64,000 nucleotides of DNA from an uncultured Clostridia bacterium (GCA_910578235.1 CAJTPP010000002.1:13122-77121); one strand, 5' to 3'. Positions 20,884 to 28,495 are shown, numbered from the stretch's first letter. Translations and numbers: made by a program. Notes: a model not told the origin generated them from the letters alone.

Positions 20884-20998
20884 ATATATTATTGATTTTA
20901 GAATATATGGATTTTACTTGTTATCTCTCTGTAAAAGATGACACACTTTCTCTAAAAGATGTGTGAAATCCCCGTGTATTCTGCAATGAGTGATATAT
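20884..20998 (+). promoter_or_regulatory. Structured RNA element, copy B (upstream of ROK pseudogene)
   Basis: It has the same architecture as copy A. The outer 10-bp stem is 20884-20893 with 20989-20998 (two G.T wobbles), the 5x5 internal loop is GATTT / CAATG, and the inner stem is 20899-20910 with 20972-20983. TTGTTA is conserved after the inner 5' strand. The apical part differs, with a hairpin formed by ACACAC and GTGTG. Relative to copy A, one outer pair changes from G-C (16511-16602) to A-T (20891-20991), a compensatory change. It ends 26 bases before the decayed ROK kinase start. Confidence 0.6.
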
Positions 20999-21024
20999 TA
21001 ATTATTCTGTAGGAGTGAAATACA

Positions 21025-21703
21025 ATGTATATAGGAATAGATTTAGGCGGAACAAACATCGCTGCAGGTGTGGTAGACGAAGCAGGAAAGATTATATATA
21101 AATTATCAGTTCCTACATTAGCGCAAAGACCAATTGAGGAAATAGTTGAAGATATGGTGAATTTGTGTATTGATGTAGTAAATGGTGCTGACCGTCAAAT
21201 ATCAGAAATTAGGTCTGTCGGGATCGGTTGCCCGGGAACGGTTGATAATAAAAGCGGTATTATTGCTTATTCATGTAATCTTAAAATGAAAAACACTGAA
21301 TTTAGAGCAGTCTGTTACAGCTCTGATACGGCAGACAAAACAAGCGATGCAGTCTGACAGCAGTTCTATGATGCACAAATGGATACAAGAGAATTGTGAG
21401 GTGTCGGGAAGAACCGCATTCGATTGTGCAAAAATGGGCGATAAGACAGCTACAGTAGTAGTAAAGCGGTATATCCGATATGTAAGCTATGGACTAATCT
21501 CCATATTAAACATATTTCAGCCGAGTAAAATCCTGATTAGCGGAGGAATATCCAAAGAGGGTGATTATTTGCTTAATCCGCTTAGAGAATATGTCTATGC
21601 AGGAGACTATAACAAATATCGAGAGAAAATAAAAATAGAAGCTGCGACGCTGTTTAATGACGCAGGAATTATAGGCGCAGAATTGAGCGGATGTAGATTA
21701 TAA
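21025..21703 (+). pseudogene. ROK-family glucokinase with internal deletion and frameshift
   Basis: The first ~93 codons encode the ROK N-terminus (IGIDLGGTNIAAGVVDE, VGIGCPGTVD). Around 21300-21310 the homology jumps to another frame, which reads TALIRQTKQAM and then SGRTAFDCAKMGD and ILISGGISKEGDY, the normal C-terminal half. Roughly 90-110 central residues are missing, including the catalytic Asp and the zinc-binding Cys cluster. The first frame runs to a stop at 21357; the C-terminal frame is open to 21703. An out-of-frame deletion is the simplest explanation, and the gene cannot make a working kinase. The RBS is intact, so loss may be recent. Confidence 0.85.
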
Positions 21704-21728
21704 TATTTTAAGATACAACGGAGAGATT

Positions 21729-23315
21729 ATGTTTGATTTATCCTATGATGATAAAGAAATACAACGATTAGTGTTTCATAAATACAGTGTGCTTGTTATC
21801 AAACATGCTGCTATAAGTATATGGCGAAGGAATAATGCAAAAAAGCGGTCAGGAAACGTTATAGACTATGATATAGAATGGATGGGCGAAGATGATATTT
21901 ATCCAAGTGATAATGTTATTTTTGACGAGAAAGGACATAGCTGTACTATCCAGGCAGAGTGGCTGTATGATGCTATGTTAAGACTTGATGACAAATATAA
22001 ATCAGTGTTGATTTTAAAATATTGGTACGGATTTCTCCAAAAAGAAATAGCAGAAATGCTTCATGCTTCAAGAAGAACAATTACGTCATGGAAAAGCAGA
22101 GCATTTAAAAGTATAAAAGATTATGGAGAAAGAATAGGTAAGACATGGCATTATAAACAGCGTCATACTGCGAAACGCGTATATGACAGATTAAATGAGA
22201 TGTATGGTGATTTTGAGGTATGTTATTCTACGGTTGCAGCAGCATTCAGAAGGATAAAATCGGAAGTATACTACGTTTGCAGAGAATACGCTCCACTAAG
22301 ACATATACCCGGAGAAGCACAGGTTGATTTGGGTAATTGTGGTTTTGTTGAAAATGGTGTTAAATATAAAGGATACTATATTGTTATGTCATTCACGTAT
22401 AGTAATATAGCATTCTGTCAATTGCTGAAATCAAAAAATATTCAGTGTATTGTACAGGGGATAAAAAATATATTTGAATTTATTAGCGGAGTATCTCATG
22501 AAATAACCTTTGATAATGAAAGCGGTATTGTAAAGTGTTTGGGAGAGAAGATAACTAAACGTGTAGAAAATGAATTATTTCTGCGCTTTAAAAACCACTA
22601 CGACTTTCGATGTGAATATTGTAACAGTCACTCGCCGAATCAAAAGGGACATGTTGAAGGCAAGATTGGATATTTGAGACGGAATCTGTTTGTACCGCAG
22701 CCTGATATGCAGAATATTGATGAATATAACAAAGAATTATTAAATCAATGTATGAGATTGCATAACAGAAAACACCATCGCACAAAGAAAAGTATAATGG
22801 AGATGTTTGATTGTGACAGACAAGCGTTACTTCCATTACCCGAGAAGGACTTTGAAGTGGTTATCTGTATTGTGCGTAAGGCAGACAGGGAAGGGCGGGT
22901 ACAATTCAAAGGACAGCAGATATATTATCTTGAACCGAAATATGCTAATAAGAAAGTGCAAGTTAAATTGAGCTATAACAAGGTTATTTTCTATGATAAG
23001 GAATTAAATAAGATTGCAAAATTTGACAGGTTGTATGGTGACAAAAATTATACGGCAATTCACTGGAAACAGTGGCTGCCTACTTTGTCAAGAAGACCAA
23101 ACAGTCTGTTTCATTCATCATTTGCGGATATGTTTACTGAGAGGTTAAGACAATTTCTCTTAGGCGGAACAGCCAAACTGAGAGGTGTATATATGAAAGC
23201 ACTGTGTGAGCTGATAAAAACAATGACGTTGGATAAGGCATTAAATATTGCAGATGAAGCAGCGGAACAAGCATTTGAAGAAATAGATGATATATTACAG
23301 CTTGCCGGTGTATAG
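21729..23315 (+). CDS. Chimera: sigma-like HTH domain fused to IS21 IstA transposase
   Basis: Residues 1 to about 140 resemble the small sigma-70-like regulators of conjugative elements, with a region 4-type HTH (QKEIAEMLHASRRTITSW). From about residue 141 (HYKQRHTAKRVYDRL) the protein is IstA of the IS21 family: a DDE core of Asp200, Asp262 and Glu310 and a C-terminal DNA-binding region. Standard IstA begins with its own HTH, which is replaced here. The frame is open and has an RBS-like GGAGAG upstream. The partner ATPase gene istB is absent downstream, so autonomous transposition is unlikely. Fusion by deletion or insertion is inferred. Confidence 0.8.
   Translation: MFDLSYDDKEIQRLVFHKYSVLVIKHAAISIWRRNNAKKRSGNVIDYDIEWMGEDDIYPSDNVIFDEKGHSCTIQAEWLYDAMLRLDDKYKSVLILKYWYGFLQKEIAEMLHASRRTITSWKSRAFKSIKDYGERIGKTWHYKQRHTAKRVYDRLNEMYGDFEVCYSTVAAAFRRIKSEVYYVCREYAPLRHIPGEAQVDLGNCGFVENGVKYKGYYIVMSFTYSNIAFCQLLKSKNIQCIVQGIKNIFEFISGVSHEITFDNESGIVKCLGEKITKRVENELFLRFKNHYDFRCEYCNSHSPNQKGHVEGKIGYLRRNLFVPQPDMQNIDEYNKELLNQCMRLHNRKHHRTKKSIMEMFDCDRQALLPLPEKDFEVVICIVRKADREGRVQFKGQQIYYLEPKYANKKVQVKLSYNKVIFYDKELNKIAKFDRLYGDKNYTAIHWKQWLPTLSRRPNSLFHSSFADMFTERLRQFLLGGTAKLRGVYMKALCELIKTMTLDKALNIADEAAEQAFEEIDDILQLAGV
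22149..23315 (+). mobile_element. IS21-family remnant (istA only)
   Basis: Only the istA part lacking its 5' end is present; no istB and no clear terminal inverted repeats were recognised in the flanks. The left boundary is placed where transposase similarity begins. Confidence 0.6.
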
Positions 23316-23421
23316 CTAAGCATAATGTTAAATAAATTTATAACAGCCTGAATAAGAATGTATTTAGGTTTTAATTTTCGTGTTTTTTGTAAGGATGAAC
23401 AGAGGAAAATGATCAGAGCAG

Positions 23422-23450
23422 TTGATTTTATGCGTTATTTGTGGTATAAT
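23422..23450 (+). promoter_or_regulatory. Sigma-A promoter of the Fic toxin-antitoxin operon
   Basis: TTGATT (23422-23427) and TATAAT (23445-23450) are separated by 17 bp, 34 bp before the antitoxin start. Confidence 0.8.
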
Positions 23451-23484
23451 AATTATAGTTATACTATTAAATTATAGGAGTGTG

Positions 23485-23658
23485 ATGACCATGAGTGAGG
23501 CGGAAAGAATTATTGCTAATGTTAATGCGTCTATGGCTATGGAAGGAATGCCGTTGACGGAGATCGAAAAAAATCGTATTAAGGACTGCATTGAGGGAAG
23601 AAAATCTTTTGATGAAGAAATAAAGAAGCTTGTGGAATATTATAAAAAAGCAGTATGA
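23485..23658 (+). CDS. VbhA-type antitoxin of Fic toxin
   Basis: The 57-residue protein contains the inhibitory-helix motif S-x-x-x-E-G (SMAMEG) of class I Fic antitoxins, which blocks the ATP site of the partner Fic protein. ATG 23485 and ATG 23491 are both possible after TAGGAG; the second would give 55 residues. The stop overlaps the fic start (ATGA), the usual coupling for toxin-antitoxin pairs. A consensus promoter lies directly upstream. Confidence 0.8.
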   Translation: MTMSEAERIIANVNASMAMEGMPLTEIEKNRIKDCIEGRKSFDEEIKKLVEYYKKAV

Positions 23659-24281
23659 ACAATAAATATTATTACGAATATGAGTGGGACAGCAAATATT
23701 GTTATCCGGAATCTTATGTATTAAAGAATAAATTAAATATAAAAGTTCAGGAAGAACTTGAGGAAGCGGAACGTGCAATCACGTCTATAAAAACCTCGCA
23801 GGCTGTTGTAAACAGAATAGAAGGGGACTTTGATTTTGAACACTTAAAAAGAATTCATCGTTTTCTGTTTGAGGATATATATGATTGGGCAGGATGTGTT
23901 CGTACTGTTAATATTTCAAAAGGCAATCAGTTTTGTAGATTTGATTATATAGAGCAGCAAATTAATCAGTTGTTTGATAAGCTTAAACATGAAAATTACT
24001 TGCTTGACTGCGATGGCAAAGAAAATATGGGCGCGAGGCTTGCATATTATTTGGGAGAGATAAATGTTATACATCCATTCCGAGAAGGTAACGGGCGTAC
24101 ACAAAGAATGTTTATAGAATACCTTGCTCATAATGCAGGATATATTATAGACTTTGCTAAAATCAGTAGTGATGATATGCTTGAAGCTAGTGCGCGGGCA
24201 TATGCTTGTGACTATAATATGATGGAGAGAATTATAACTAAGGCTCTATCAGATAAAAATGAATTCCCTATGCTAAGGTAG
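23655..24281 (+). CDS. Fic/DOC-family AMP-transferase toxin
   Basis: The 208-residue protein carries the full catalytic motif HPFREGNGRTQR (H-P-F-x-x-G-N-G-R) and the upstream flap region YDWAGCVRTVNISKGN. Fic proteins transfer AMP from ATP to target protein hydroxyls; class I members such as VbhT poison gyrase or topoisomerase IV when not held by antitoxin. The intact motif and the overlapping antitoxin gene indicate a functional toxin. It lies in the accessory stretch beside a transposase relic, fitting horizontal acquisition. Confidence 0.92.
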   Translation: MNNKYYYEYEWDSKYCYPESYVLKNKLNIKVQEELEEAERAITSIKTSQAVVNRIEGDFDFEHLKRIHRFLFEDIYDWAGCVRTVNISKGNQFCRFDYIEQQINQLFDKLKHENYLLDCDGKENMGARLAYYLGEINVIHPFREGNGRTQRMFIEYLAHNAGYIIDFAKISSDDMLEASARAYACDYNMMERIITKALSDKNEFPMLR

Positions 24282-24419
24282 ATGTAAATGGTGGAGGAAC
24301 ATATCGAGCCGTTAATGATGGTGCAGACGGAATTGAGGAATGGATAGAAAACGGCTGCTAAAAAGTCGGTTCGTGTTTTCTAAAATAAAAATGGAGACGT
24401 TTTTAATGGAAAATCGAAG
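24282..24419 (+). other. Gene-poor stretch with a possible coding remnant
   Basis: In another frame, just past the fic stop, codons read VDVNGGGTYRAVNDGADGIE and on to a stop at about 24360. There is no start or RBS, so this may be the tail of a deleted gene. It is too short to identify. Confidence 0.25.
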
Positions 24420-24463
24420 GACATTTGAGGATTAAAAATAAATCCTTGAATGTCTTTTTTTTT
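24420..24463 (+). terminator. Rho-independent terminator after fic
   Basis: A 14-bp stem (24420-24433 with 24441-24454, two wobbles) with a 7-nt loop is followed by nine T residues. Confidence 0.85.
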
Positions 24464-24617
24464 GCGTGGAAAGGGGTATCCCAATCTTACAGAATTGGAC
24501 AAAACGTATATCTATGCGGTTTGTTTTTCTTTATTTGATTTTGTTTAAAACTTCAAGCGTCACTTTTGTGTGATATGCGGTTAATATATATTTTTGTATT
24601 ATATATATCTACAAATA

Positions 24618-24646
24618 TTGACAATTTGCGCTATTTATTATACTAT
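24618..24646 (+). promoter_or_regulatory. Promoter of the agr-like operon
   Basis: TTGACA (24618-24623) and TACTAT (24641-24646) with a 17-bp spacer lie 26 bp before the response-regulator start. The rest of the gap from 24464 is AT-rich with no gene; I saw no clear regulator repeats. Confidence 0.8.
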
Positions 24647-24672
24647 ATTATTATAACAAAGGAGTAAGTGAG

Positions 24673-25398
24673 ATGCACATAATGAATTTATCTATAGGTA
24701 TATGTGATGATGACAAGCTTGTATTAGATAATGAGAAAAAGCTTGTTCATGACATTTTGAATGAGAAGAACATCAAGCATACCATAAAAACTTTTAACTC
24801 GTCCAATGAATTGCTGAATGATGAGGGCGTGTATGATATTCTGTTTATGGATATAGAAATGAAAGATCTCAACGGGTTACAGGCCGCTGCAAAAATACGG
24901 AGAGCAAGTAGTGATTGTTTGATTTTCTTTGTGACTAATCATGAAATTTATCTGGATGACGCGTTTAATCAGCATGCCTACAGGTATTGGATTAAACCTT
25001 TGGACAGGCATAAAGTGACGTATGGAATAGAGTCAGCGCTGAAAGAACTGGAAGATACAAGATCTTTTATTACGGTAACAGTCAGCTCAGAAAAAGTACG
25101 TATATTTACAAAAAATATTATATATGTATACGCTCAGGATAAGAGAATGCATATTATAACGATCAAAGGTACGGTGACAACTTACGATACATATAAAAGC
25201 ATATATGAGCAGTTAAAAGTGTGTGAACAATTTTTTGAAAGTCACCGAAGTTACTGTGTGAATTTTGAGTATATTTCAGATTATGAAAAAGACAAAATTT
25301 TTTGCGATTATAAAAATAAAAGACACGAGGTATATTTGTCAAGACGTAAACAGGACGAGTTTCGTAAGAAGCTGGTAAAGTGGATAGGAGAGAAATAA
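24673..25398 (+). CDS. agrA: AgrA-like LytTR response regulator
   Basis: The 241-residue protein has a receiver domain (residues about 5-125; phospho-acceptor Asp60 in LFMDIEM, acidic pocket CDDD) and a C-terminal LytTR DNA-binding domain (about 140-238) with FFESHRSYCVNFEYI. LytTR regulators bind short direct repeats upstream of agr-type promoters. GGAG lies eight bases before the ATG. Its stop overlaps the kinase start by one base. It should answer to the downstream AgrC-like kinase and activate this operon and other targets. Confidence 0.9.
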   Translation: MHIMNLSIGICDDDKLVLDNEKKLVHDILNEKNIKHTIKTFNSSNELLNDEGVYDILFMDIEMKDLNGLQAAAKIRRASSDCLIFFVTNHEIYLDDAFNQHAYRYWIKPLDRHKVTYGIESALKELEDTRSFITVTVSSEKVRIFTKNIIYVYAQDKRMHIITIKGTVTTYDTYKSIYEQLKVCEQFFESHRSYCVNFEYISDYEKDKIFCDYKNKRHEVYLSRRKQDEFRKKLVKWIGEK

Positions 25399-26699
25399 TG
25401 AGAATTGATTTAGGATTGATATTAGGTATTTTAATAGAAATTATATTTTTTATTTATTATGCGGACACATTGTTTTACAGAAAAAGAAATAGGTGGTTAT
25501 GCTATGCTATAATAACCGCAGGATATGCGCTGAACGGAATAGCCTGTATGTTTGGAAATATTATTGTAAACAGTTTGGTTTTTCTTGCGGCAAACTTTTT
25601 GGGCTTTTATCTGTGTTATCATGTAAGTCGTAAAAATGCGATTTTTCATGCTATGATGCTTGGAGTATTGTGTTTTGCCAGTGAATATATAGTGGCGTTT
25701 ATGCCATGGTTGAATATTGATCTTAGTAATGTCGCCACGATTACTGCTGAACAGTCTCTTGTTGTGACACTGATAAGCAGAATGTTATATCTGATAAGTA
25801 TAATGGTAATGAGCCGTTTATTTTGCGACAAGAAGCGGGGAGAATTATCTCCCTCATTGGGGCTTATAACTATTCCTATATTAACGGTTGGTATTGTGAC
25901 AATATTGATAAAAATAAATATACATTCCAATTTTTTAATCATAGTTTGTGTTTTGCTGGTTATTATTAATTTGATTGTGTTTGCCATAAATCAGAAGCTT
26001 ATAAAAAAAGATTTTGAAATAGAAGAATTAAGAGAGCGGCAATTAAAAGAAAATATAGATTTTGAAGAATATACTATGTTGAAAAACTACTATAAACAGA
26101 CAACTATACTTAATCATGATTTTAAAGAACATATCAACGCGTTAAATCTGCTGGTGAGCAATGATAATAACAGCGCCGCAAAGGACTATATGGAGTCCAT
26201 ATACGGGGAAGTGAACCAGCCGAGGTTTATAGAGTACTGCGACAATAAAATTTTAAATGTCCTGCTGTCAAGAAAGAAAGAGGAATGTCAAAGCCGCGGA
26301 ATTGAGTTTTTGGTTGATCCAATGAGAGCGCATCTTAGGTTTTTAAAAGATATGGATGTTGTATCGATTTTTTCAAATTTAATAAATAACGCAATAGAAA
26401 GCTGTGAGAGATCAACGGACAAAAAGATTTATATGAATATTTCCGAACCGAATAAGCATTTTGTAGTTATACAGATAGAAAATTCTTCGGATGTGAAACC
26501 GCTCGTTATAGACGGATTATTAAAAACATATAAGCATGATAAATCGTTACATGGTATCGGTATAAGCAGTGTTAAGAGTGCGATAAAAAAATACAGAGGT
26601 TTGCTTGAATGGGATTACAATGAGTCAGAAAAATTATTTGGCGTCACATTAGTTATGAAAAAACCTGAGGAAAATGCTTCCGTTGGAGTAAATAATTAA
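25398..26699 (+). CDS. agrC: AgrC-like sensor histidine kinase (HPK10/GHKL)
   Basis: The 433-residue protein has about six N-terminal membrane segments (to about residue 200), a coiled helix, a dimerisation region with candidate phospho-accepting His240 in NHDFKEH, and a GHKL ATPase domain with N-box SNLINNAIESCE and G-box HGIGISSVKSAI. AgrC kinases sense a cyclic peptide at the membrane domain. The ATG at 25398 overlaps the agrA stop (TAATG) and has TAGGAGAG upstream, so it is preferred to the GTG at 25380. Confidence 0.9.
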   Translation: MRIDLGLILGILIEIIFFIYYADTLFYRKRNRWLCYAIITAGYALNGIACMFGNIIVNSLVFLAANFLGFYLCYHVSRKNAIFHAMMLGVLCFASEYIVAFMPWLNIDLSNVATITAEQSLVVTLISRMLYLISIMVMSRLFCDKKRGELSPSLGLITIPILTVGIVTILIKINIHSNFLIIVCVLLVIINLIVFAINQKLIKKDFEIEELRERQLKENIDFEEYTMLKNYYKQTTILNHDFKEHINALNLLVSNDNNSAAKDYMESIYGEVNQPRFIEYCDNKILNVLLSRKKEECQSRGIEFLVDPMRAHLRFLKDMDVVSIFSNLINNAIESCERSTDKKIYMNISEPNKHFVVIQIENSSDVKPLVIDGLLKTYKHDKSLHGIGISSVKSAIKKYRGLLEWDYNESEKLFGVTLVMKKPEENASVGVNN

Positions 26700-26717
26700 C
26701 CATTCGGGAAAAATATG

Positions 26718-26746
26718 TTCATTTTTTTAGTATAAAATGATATAAT
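26718..26746 (+). promoter_or_regulatory. Possible second promoter before agrD
   Basis: TATAAT (26741-26746) is strong but the -35 TTCATT (26718-26723, 17-bp spacer) is weak. A weak -35 is what one expects of an activator-dependent promoter, so separate control of agrDB by AgrA is possible. Confidence 0.4.
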
Positions 26747-26783
26747 AATGTCCGAAAAATTAATTTTCAGGAGGATAAAAATT

Positions 26784-26954
26784 ATGCTACTAAAAAACAC
26801 AAGAAAAATTATTAATAAGGGTATTGGTTTTGTCATGAAGGCTCTTCCGGTTATTGTTCCGGCATTGCTTGTGATCAGCACCAATTCAACGGCATCACCA
26901 ATCAATGGACAGCCTACACCGCCGGCAAGCATAAAGAAGTACAGAAAGTTTTAA
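26784..26954 (+). CDS. agrD: AgrD-like autoinducing peptide precursor lacking cysteine
   Basis: The 56-residue peptide has the AgrD plan: a basic amphipathic N-terminal helix with a hydrophobic stretch (residues about 13-32), a short polar core (STNSTASPING) and a C-terminal recognition tail (QPTPPASIKKYRKF) like the conserved (D/E/Q)P..P tail. AGGAGG lies upstream of ATG 26784. AgrD peptides are normally cyclised through a core Cys as a thiolactone; this one has no Cys anywhere. Ser38, in SPING just before QP, could form a lactone instead, as in Staphylococcus intermedius. The agrB gene follows after three bases. Confidence 0.8.
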   Translation: MLLKNTRKIINKGIGFVMKALPVIVPALLVISTNSTASPINGQPTPPASIKKYRKF

Positions 26955-26957
26955 TTA

Positions 26958-27542
26958 ATGGTACAGGTATTATCTGAAAAGATAGTTACATATGCAATTC
27001 ACAATAACTATATAAAGCAGGAACAGTATGAGGAATATATGTACGCCCTGAATATGGTGCTTAATATATTATGCACTGATATCACTATGCTTGTCATAGG
27101 ATTTGTTATGCGCATGGTATGGGAATGTATTGTATTCTGGATAGTGTATAAAGTTCTTCGCAAATACTGCGGCGGATTTCATTTCAGCACATCGCTGAAA
27201 TGCTATCTGTCATCGTGCGTTATGTGTCCGCTTGTATTATTATTAATACGGTATATTCCGTATAATTTCTTTGTATGGGGTATAGCCGCTGCAGTTGCCG
27301 CGGCAGTACTGTTTGTTTTGTCCCCTGTACCGGCAGTAAATAAACCGCTTGATGATGAAGAAGCAGTTGTGTTTGGAAAAATAGCAAGGCTTCTTACTTT
27401 ACTAATGATAATAACTTATATAATAGTGACGGCATTAAATTTATATATGTTGTCAAAAATAATATCATTGAGCGCTATAAGTGTTATGATTTTTGTTGTG
27501 GCAGGGAAAATACAGCGTTTATATCTACAAAAGAATATTTAA
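26958..27542 (+). CDS. agrB: AgrB-like membrane peptidase
   Basis: The 194-residue protein has several membrane segments and the AgrB catalytic pair His75 (GGFH) and Cys82, seven residues apart as in AgrB proteins. AgrB cleaves the AgrD C-terminal tail and forms the cyclic intermediate. No strong RBS is seen before ATG 26958; translation is probably coupled to agrD, which ends three bases upstream. Gene order here is A-C-D-B, unlike the staphylococcal B-D-C-A. Confidence 0.92.
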   Translation: MVQVLSEKIVTYAIHNNYIKQEQYEEYMYALNMVLNILCTDITMLVIGFVMRMVWECIVFWIVYKVLRKYCGGFHFSTSLKCYLSSCVMCPLVLLLIRYIPYNFFVWGIAAAVAAAVLFVLSPVPAVNKPLDDEEAVVFGKIARLLTLLMIITYIIVTALNLYMLSKIISLSAISVMIFVVAGKIQRLYLQKNI

Positions 27543-27550
27543 ATCTTAGT

Positions 27551-27591
27551 ATTCCCGATCTGTTTTAATTGGATCGGGGATATTTTTTATT
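27551..27591 (+). terminator. Terminator of the agr-like operon
   Basis: A 10-bp stem (27551-27560 with 27572-27581, one wobble) is followed by a T-rich tract. Confidence 0.85.
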
Positions 27592-27900
27592 ATGTTTTAA
27601 ATAGTATGTAAGAATAAAAAGCCTGTAAAGGTATATGGTTTAAGAATGTATTAACTGCTTTGCAAGGATATAGAAGTTAAAAGCGGTAAGCCCCCTTCTT
27701 TTATTATATTTTAAATAATAATTGTCAATAGTTTTTAGCGCGTTGTGAGACGTGCTTTTTATTCCAAAATTATTATGCATGTTGTCATTTATGAATGTAA
27801 AATGACCGTTTATGACGTTAGACTCGATAGAGTCTTAAAATTTTCGACAAAATGTCTCATAATATATGATTGAGAAATATATATTATGGAGGTAATGAAA
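27592..27900 (+). other. AT-rich spacer before the XRE gene
   Basis: No gene is seen. It contains a small inverted repeat (AGACTC/GAGTCT, 27820-27835) and a TCTCAT...ATTGAGA dyad close to the XRE RBS; either could be an operator for that regulator. No clear consensus promoter was found. Confidence 0.35.
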
Positions 27901-28137
27901 ATGAAAATGAACGCAAACATGGAAATCAAAAAAAAATTAGGAAAGAAGGTGCTTAATACAAGGAAACAGTGTAACTTAACACAGGAAGCATTTGCGAACG
28001 ATATAGGCATGAGCCTATGTTACTACAGAAAGATAGAGCAGGGGAAAGTAAATATAAGCGTTTACTCTTTGGAGCGTATAGCTAATGGCTTTGGCATGGA
28101 GCCGCATAAACTGCTGGAATTTGATGATATTGATTAA
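27901..28137 (+). CDS. XRE-family HTH transcriptional regulator
   Basis: The 78-residue protein is a single Cro/C1-type HTH (RKQCNLTQEAFANDIGMSLC to about residue 60). The third ATG, at 27901, is chosen because GGAGG is eight bases upstream; the ATG at 27895 is too close. It stands alone after the agr-like operon and could control itself or nearby accessory genes. Its target is unknown. Confidence 0.85.
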   Translation: MKMNANMEIKKKLGKKVLNTRKQCNLTQEAFANDIGMSLCYYRKIEQGKVNISVYSLERIANGFGMEPHKLLEFDDID

Positions 28138-28147
28138 GCAGGCTTAT

Positions 28148-28173
28148 CATAAGGGAGCATTTGCTCCCTTATG
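28148..28173 (+). terminator. Terminator-like hairpin after XRE gene
   Basis: A perfect 12-bp stem (28148-28159 with 28162-28173) has a very tight loop and no T-run. Confidence 0.6.
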
Positions 28174-28271
28174 TGTTATCCTATAAAATCGGTAAAACTA
28201 TTAATAATTCGTGTAAAAACGCGTATAAACAAATCGCATTATTTTTGTATGTAGGAGAAAACAGATAAAAT

Positions 28272-28304
28272 AAATACACTTTTGCTTTCTGCAAAAGTGT
28301 ATTT
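28272..28304 (-). terminator. Terminator of tRNA-Ser
   Basis: A perfect 14-bp stem (28272-28285 with 28291-28304) lies just beyond the tRNA 3' end on the minus strand and is followed by a T-rich tract. Confidence 0.8.
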
Positions 28305-28310
28305 AAGCAT

Positions 28311-28399
28311 TGGCGGAGAAGGTGGGATTCGAACCCACGTGTCCGTTAAGACAAACGCATTTCGAGTGCGCCCCGTTATGACCGCTTCGATACTTCTCC
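28311..28399 (-). tRNA. tRNA-Ser (anticodon CGA)
   Basis: The minus strand reads a 7-bp acceptor stem GGAGAAG/CTTCTCC, a D-arm with GGTCATAACGG, an anticodon loop CTCGAAA (anticodon CGA), a long variable arm typical of tRNA-Ser, a T-arm with GGTTCGAATCC, discriminator G and an encoded CCA. The length is 89 nt. Confidence 0.95.
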
Positions 28400-28413
28400 A
28401 TAAGCCGTATAAT

Positions 28414-28442
28414 ATTTTACCACATTCAAGGAAAAAAGTCAA
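28414..28442 (-). promoter_or_regulatory. Promoter of tRNA-Ser
   Basis: On the minus strand, TTGACT (28437-28442) and TAAAAT (28414-28419) are separated by 17 bp, 15 bp before the tRNA. Confidence 0.8.
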
Positions 28443-28461
28443 GAAAAAGAATAAAGCAAAT

Positions 28462-28493
28462 AAAAAAACGAAAGTTTATACTTTCGTTTTTTT
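28462..28493 (-). terminator. Terminator of the glyQS-mscL operon
   Basis: A 13-bp A/T-flanked stem (28462-28474 with 28481-28493) has a T7 tail on the minus strand directly after the mscL stop. Confidence 0.9.
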
Positions 28494-28495
28494 AA

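Noticed and set aside
22149..23421. Complete IS21 element with terminal inverted repeats
   Set aside because: No istB follows and no convincing terminal repeats were found on either side.
28311..28399. Duplicated tRNA 3' end as an attachment site
   Set aside because: I did not find a second copy of the tRNA-Ser 3' end sequence in the window, and no integrase gene is present.
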